From assembly GCF_018320785.1 (NCBI RefSeq), contig NC_054869.1, positions 32,590,289 to 32,654,288 of the forward strand: 64,000 nucleotides of DNA, written 5' to 3'. The translations under genes were made by a program, and so were the position numbers. This DNA comes from Cheilinus undulatus. Taxonomy: Eukaryota > Chordata > Actinopteri > Labriformes > Labridae. Of this stretch, positions 61,001 to 64,000 are shown in pieces (position 1 is the first letter of the stretch; each line of letters opens with the position of its first letter). Below the pieces are notes generated by a model, which had not been told where the DNA came from, ran no database searches, and worked only from the letters and a program-made list of their open reading frames with translations.

Positions 61001-61260
61001 CTGCTATAAAGTACATTTTCATTTCTTAGTCTATTTCCTGCTTATATAGTAGCAGTGATTTCATGAGGGAGCTTCAGCAACATGGATGGAGCGTGAGAAG
61101 AAGTGAATCAGAGTAAGGCGCTGGAAAGTCCTGTGGATTTTTCATTTCCATGCAGTCTGTACATCACCTCTCCTCTGACAAGAGCCCACTCTGAAAAAGG
61201 GGTGGAAACTGCATTAAAATCACAGTATAGATGATGTAATCAACCTGGTCATAATCTCTG
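58100..61260. other. Intergenic, AT-rich
   Basis: No gene was seen between pradc1 and the receptor. There is an (AT)n run at about 60076-60100. A fragment of the CAGNGGTTCTCAA hAT-like family lies at about 60915-61007 in reverse orientation (ggcccactggaaaca, then cacttttgggtcccgaccc). Confidence 0.55.
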
Positions 61261-61261
61261 C

Positions 61262-62149
61262 TTACCTCCTCTTACACCGTGGACACACTCTACCCCACAC
61301 TGTCCTCACCGTGGCGTCCCTCAGAGCAGGACTCCCCCAGATGTACACAGACGGGGTGCAAACCGCGTTCAGACGGGCCATGATGGCGAACAGGTTAGTG
61401 GCTTCGTTTCTGAACGTTAGCCCTCTCCCTCCCACGAACCTGAAGATGATATTCACAAAAGAGGGACACCACAACACCAAGAAGCTTACGACAACAAAGA
61501 TGATGATTCTCAGGGATTCCTTCTTGCTGTCTTTGTCAGCGCTCGGAGGGTCTCTCGCAAGCTGGAACCTGGCAACGACATACAGTTTGATAGTCATGAC
61601 CACTTTAGTGAAAATGATGAGCTGAAAGAAGACGATGCTGAACACGTAAAGCTGAATCGCTTTGGAAACTGGCAACAAGTTCCTTGCGAGCAGGTGGGCG
61701 AAGTTATAAACCCAGCAGTAGATATTAATGCCGATCACAAAGTGTCTGGTTATGAAGCGGCTGTAGATGAAGGGATGGCACACTGCAAAGTACCGATCGA
61801 ACTGTGCGAACAAAAACGTCAAAATATTCACCCCAAGAAGAGACGGTAACACATTATAAGTACCGTTTCTAGAGGGATAGCCCTCCTGAACATCAAACAG
61901 ACCCAGATAAAACACTGAAAAGCCCACTAAAGTGTCACAAATACTCGTATTCAGCATGAAAATGAATCTGTTCTGAAGGCGCAGAGCTTTAGTGGCTGAG
62001 ATGCTGATGACTACTGTTCCTGCCACCAGGACAGTGGTGGTGGCGAATAAGATCTGGAAAATAAAGATGAAATAATCCTCAGGATTGTCGAAGTCCACCG
62101 AGAGAGGCACTCCTCCTGTCAGAGAGTCTGTTGTGTTGGAGAGGTGCAT
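61262..62149 (-). CDS. Rhodopsin-like (class A) G protein-coupled receptor, orphan
   Basis: This is an uninterrupted 295-residue frame with seven hydrophobic segments. The N-terminus has an NTT glycosylation site. TM2 carries the conserved aspartate (NTSICDTLVGF). TM3 ends in DRYFAVCHPF, a clear DRY motif. TM6 has LWCPSF in place of CWxP, and TM7 has TPSVY in place of NPxxY. The cysteine usually found at the top of TM3 is missing and the second extracellular loop has none, so the standard disulfide is absent. That is a feature of the melanocortin/cannabinoid/lysophospholipid group, and GPR119 shows similar DTLIG and FDRYLAI..PF motifs. I cannot name the orthologue. The short basic tail contains cysteines (CPRCKRR). 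Intronless structure is common for the class. Confidence 0.85.
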   Translation of the reverse strand: MHLSNTTDSLTGGVPLSVDFDNPEDYFIFIFQILFATTTVLVAGTVVISISATKALRLQNRFIFMLNTSICDTLVGFSVFYLGLFDVQEGYPSRNGTYNVLPSLLGVNILTFLFAQFDRYFAVCHPFIYSRFITRHFVIGINIYCWVYNFAHLLARNLLPVSKAIQLYVFSIVFFQLIIFTKVVMTIKLYVVARFQLARDPPSADKDSKKESLRIIIFVVVSFLVLWCPSFVNIIFRFVGGRGLTFRNEATNLFAIMARLNAVCTPSVYIWGSPALRDATVRTVWGRVCPRCKRR

Positions 62150-62357
62150 TGTTCATGCAAATGTGACTCTTAAGTACAACCATTCTTTTATAGCTAAGAC
62201 TTGATGTCATAAACCTCTGTCTCTTGAGATCGTGTTAACTAATGCACTTTTTAACCGTAAACAACAGCAGCATGCAGAAGTCCTGCACAGCGTGCAGTTT
62301 CAACTTTAAAGACGAATCCATGAGCCCAACTTTCCTGCATTTTATACATAACAGCAC

Positions 62358-62722
62358 CTATGGTGGCCCTGAAGGCCAACAGGATTAATATTTCAAAAAT
62401 GCAAAATAAATTTCACAAAACACAAATGCATTTCAAAAAATACAAAAATAATTCACAAAACACAAAAATATTTCACAAAACACAAATATTTTACAAAACA
62501 GAAATATATTTCCCAAAACACACAAAAATTTCACAGAGCACAAAAATATTTCACAAAACACAAATGTTTTACAAAACACAAAAATATTTCACGTAAAATG
62601 TATTTGTTTTGTGAAATATTTTTGTGTTTTGTGAAATGTTTTTGTGAAATGTATTTTTGTTTTGTGAAATTTATTTTGCACTTTTGAAATATTAATCCTT
62701 TTGGCCTTCAGGGCCACCGTAG
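62358..62722. mobile_element. Foldback (hairpin) element
   Basis: The left arm CTATGGTGGCCCTGAAGGCC and the right-arm inverse CTACGGTGGCCCTGAAGGCC differ at one base in 20. Pairing continues through GGATTAATATTTCAAAA and AAATTTCACAAAAC. The middle is a simple-sequence expansion of TTTCACAAAACACAAA words. The whole 365 bases can fold into one long hairpin. No coding capacity and no clear target duplication were seen. Confidence 0.7.
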
Positions 62723-62850
62723 ATACAGCTAAATAAAGCTTCACAGAGGAGTGAAAAATAGGAAATAAAATCCTAAACAGACAGCTAATCAATTGATGAA
62801 ATACTCAAAAACATGAGAGAAGTCGAGAATAATGAGTTGGGTAAAACAAA

Positions 62851-63969
62851 TACAACGACTATTGCAAAAAAGTTGGAACGCGGAAAAATGTAAATAAAAA
62901 ACAGTGCAATGATTTGCAAATCTCAAACTCATATTTTATTCACAAAAGAACATAAACAACACATCAGATGTTAAAAATGGAGACATTTGCCATTTCATGA
63001 AAAATAGTAGCTTACTTTGAATTTGATGGGAGCAACACATCTAAGAAAAGTAGGGATGGTGCAACAAAAGGCTGGAAAAGCTGTACTAATGCTAATGGTG
63101 GTATATGAAAAACAGCTGGAGGAGCATTTTTCAACTAGCAACAGGTCAGTTACATGACCTGCTGCCTCTCCAAAAAAGGATTTCAGAGAGGCAGAGTCTC
63201 TCAGAAGTAAAGGCAGACAGAGGTTCACCAATCTGCAAAAAGAAATGCATCTAAAAATTGAGGAGCAATTTCAGGAAATTGTTCCTCAATGTAAAATTGC
63301 AAAAACTTTGAATATTCCACCATCTACGGTCAATATTGGATGCTGGTAATCTTCCAGGAAGCACTGCATTAAAACCCGGCATAATTCAGAACTGAAAATC
63401 ACTGCATGTGCTCAGAAGCACTTCCAAGTCACTGTCTGTCAACACAGTTCACAGTGCAATCCATAAAAACAAGTTAAAGCTTTACCATGCAAAGAAAACG
63501 CCATATGTGAACACAGTCCAGAAATGCTGCTGTCTTCTCAGGGCCAAAGCTCATTCAAATTGGACTGAGGTGATATGCAAAACTGTTCTGTAGTTAGATG
63601 AAATAAAATGTGAAGTTCTTTATGGAAACCATGAATGCTGTATGCTGTAGGCAAACAGAAGATGGACCATTCAGTTTGTTATCAGCACACAGTTCAAAAG
63701 CCTACATTTCTGATGGTACTGGGGTTGCATTATTGCCAGTGGCGTGGGAAGCTTACACATTTAGAAAAGCACTGCTAATGCTGAAAAGTATATAGAAGGT
63801 TTAGAGCAACATGTGCTCTAAACCTTCTATATACTTTTTTCAGCAAGACAGTGCTAAACCACATACCACATCCATCACAACAGCATGGCTTTGTGGTAGA
63901 AGAGTCTGGGTGCAGAACTTGCCCGCCAGCTGCCCAAACCTTTTACCTATAGAAAACATTTGCAACTTA
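62851..63969 (+). mobile_element. Degenerate Tc1-like transposon with transposase remains
   Basis: The start tacaacgactattgcaaaaaagttgg and subterminal gtgcaatgatttgcaaatctc are those of a common teleost Tc1-like family. On plus, broken pieces of transposase can be read in several frames, including the catalytic-region words corresponding to QQDSAKPHT and ENI near 63843-63960. Frameshifts, stops and a 25-bp hairpin replacing internal sequence (63784-63838) make it a pseudogene. It is truncated on the right by another element starting at about 63970. Confidence 0.7.
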
Positions 63970-64000
63970 CACTATATTGCCAAAAGTATTCACTCACCCA
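63970..64000. mobile_element. Terminus of another DNA transposon, cut by the window edge
   Basis: The last 31 bases read CACTATATTGCCAAAAGTAT and continue to the edge, immediately after TA. I recognise this as the end of a frequent teleost DNA transposon, but the rest lies outside the window. Confidence 0.5.

Overview
This window is vertebrate nuclear DNA, almost certainly from a ray-finned (teleost) fish. The genes are split by GT-AG introns, the non-coding DNA is AT-rich, and introns and intergenic DNA are full of small DNA transposons with end sequences that I recognise from teleosts (Tc1-like, hAT-like, piggyBac-like, foldback elements). No prokaryotic gene organisation, CRISPR array, rRNA or tRNA was seen.

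Layout. From about 1 to 28.4 kb the minus strand carries the 5' half of a Rho guanine nucleotide exchange factor, best matched to arhgef28 (p190RhoGEF). Nine coding exons join in phase; the catalytic C1/DH/PH part must lie beyond the left edge. From 30.4 to 35.5 kb, also on minus, is a complete utp15 (WD40 protein of the small-subunit processome) in eleven coding exons. Head-to-head with it, sharing a short promoter region, is a complete btf3 (beta subunit of the nascent polypeptide-associated complex) on plus, 36.2-40.95 kb. After a repeat-bearing gap comes il12b (interleukin-12 p40) on plus, 45.0-50.1 kb, with two possible 3' ends. pradc1 (secreted protease-associated-domain protein) follows on plus, 51.3-58.0 kb, its third intron swollen by transposons. 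An intronless rhodopsin-like receptor gene lies on minus at 61.26-62.15 kb, and the right edge is a degenerate Tc1-like transposon.

The genes do not form one pathway. arhgef28, utp15 and btf3 are a block I recall from human 5q13, where ANKRA2 sits between BTF3 and UTP15; no ankra2 was recognised here. utp15 and btf3 are housekeeping genes of ribosome assembly and translation, il12b is an inducible cytokine gene, and the receptor is orphan.

Most interesting points: (1) an in-phase extra terminal exon of il12b encoding a very basic, cysteine-containing tail with its own poly(A) signal, against a shorter form with an AU-rich 3'UTR; (2) two copies of a roughly 0.5 kb element with 9-bp target duplications carrying the first exon of a probable helicase-like gene; (3) a piggyBac-like element whose own terminus has been amplified into a tandem array of palindromes; (4) a perfect 25-bp hairpin inside a Tc1 fossil that looks like a template-switch mutation. 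Exon borders were placed by eye from splice signals and reading phase; a shift of one or two bases is possible.
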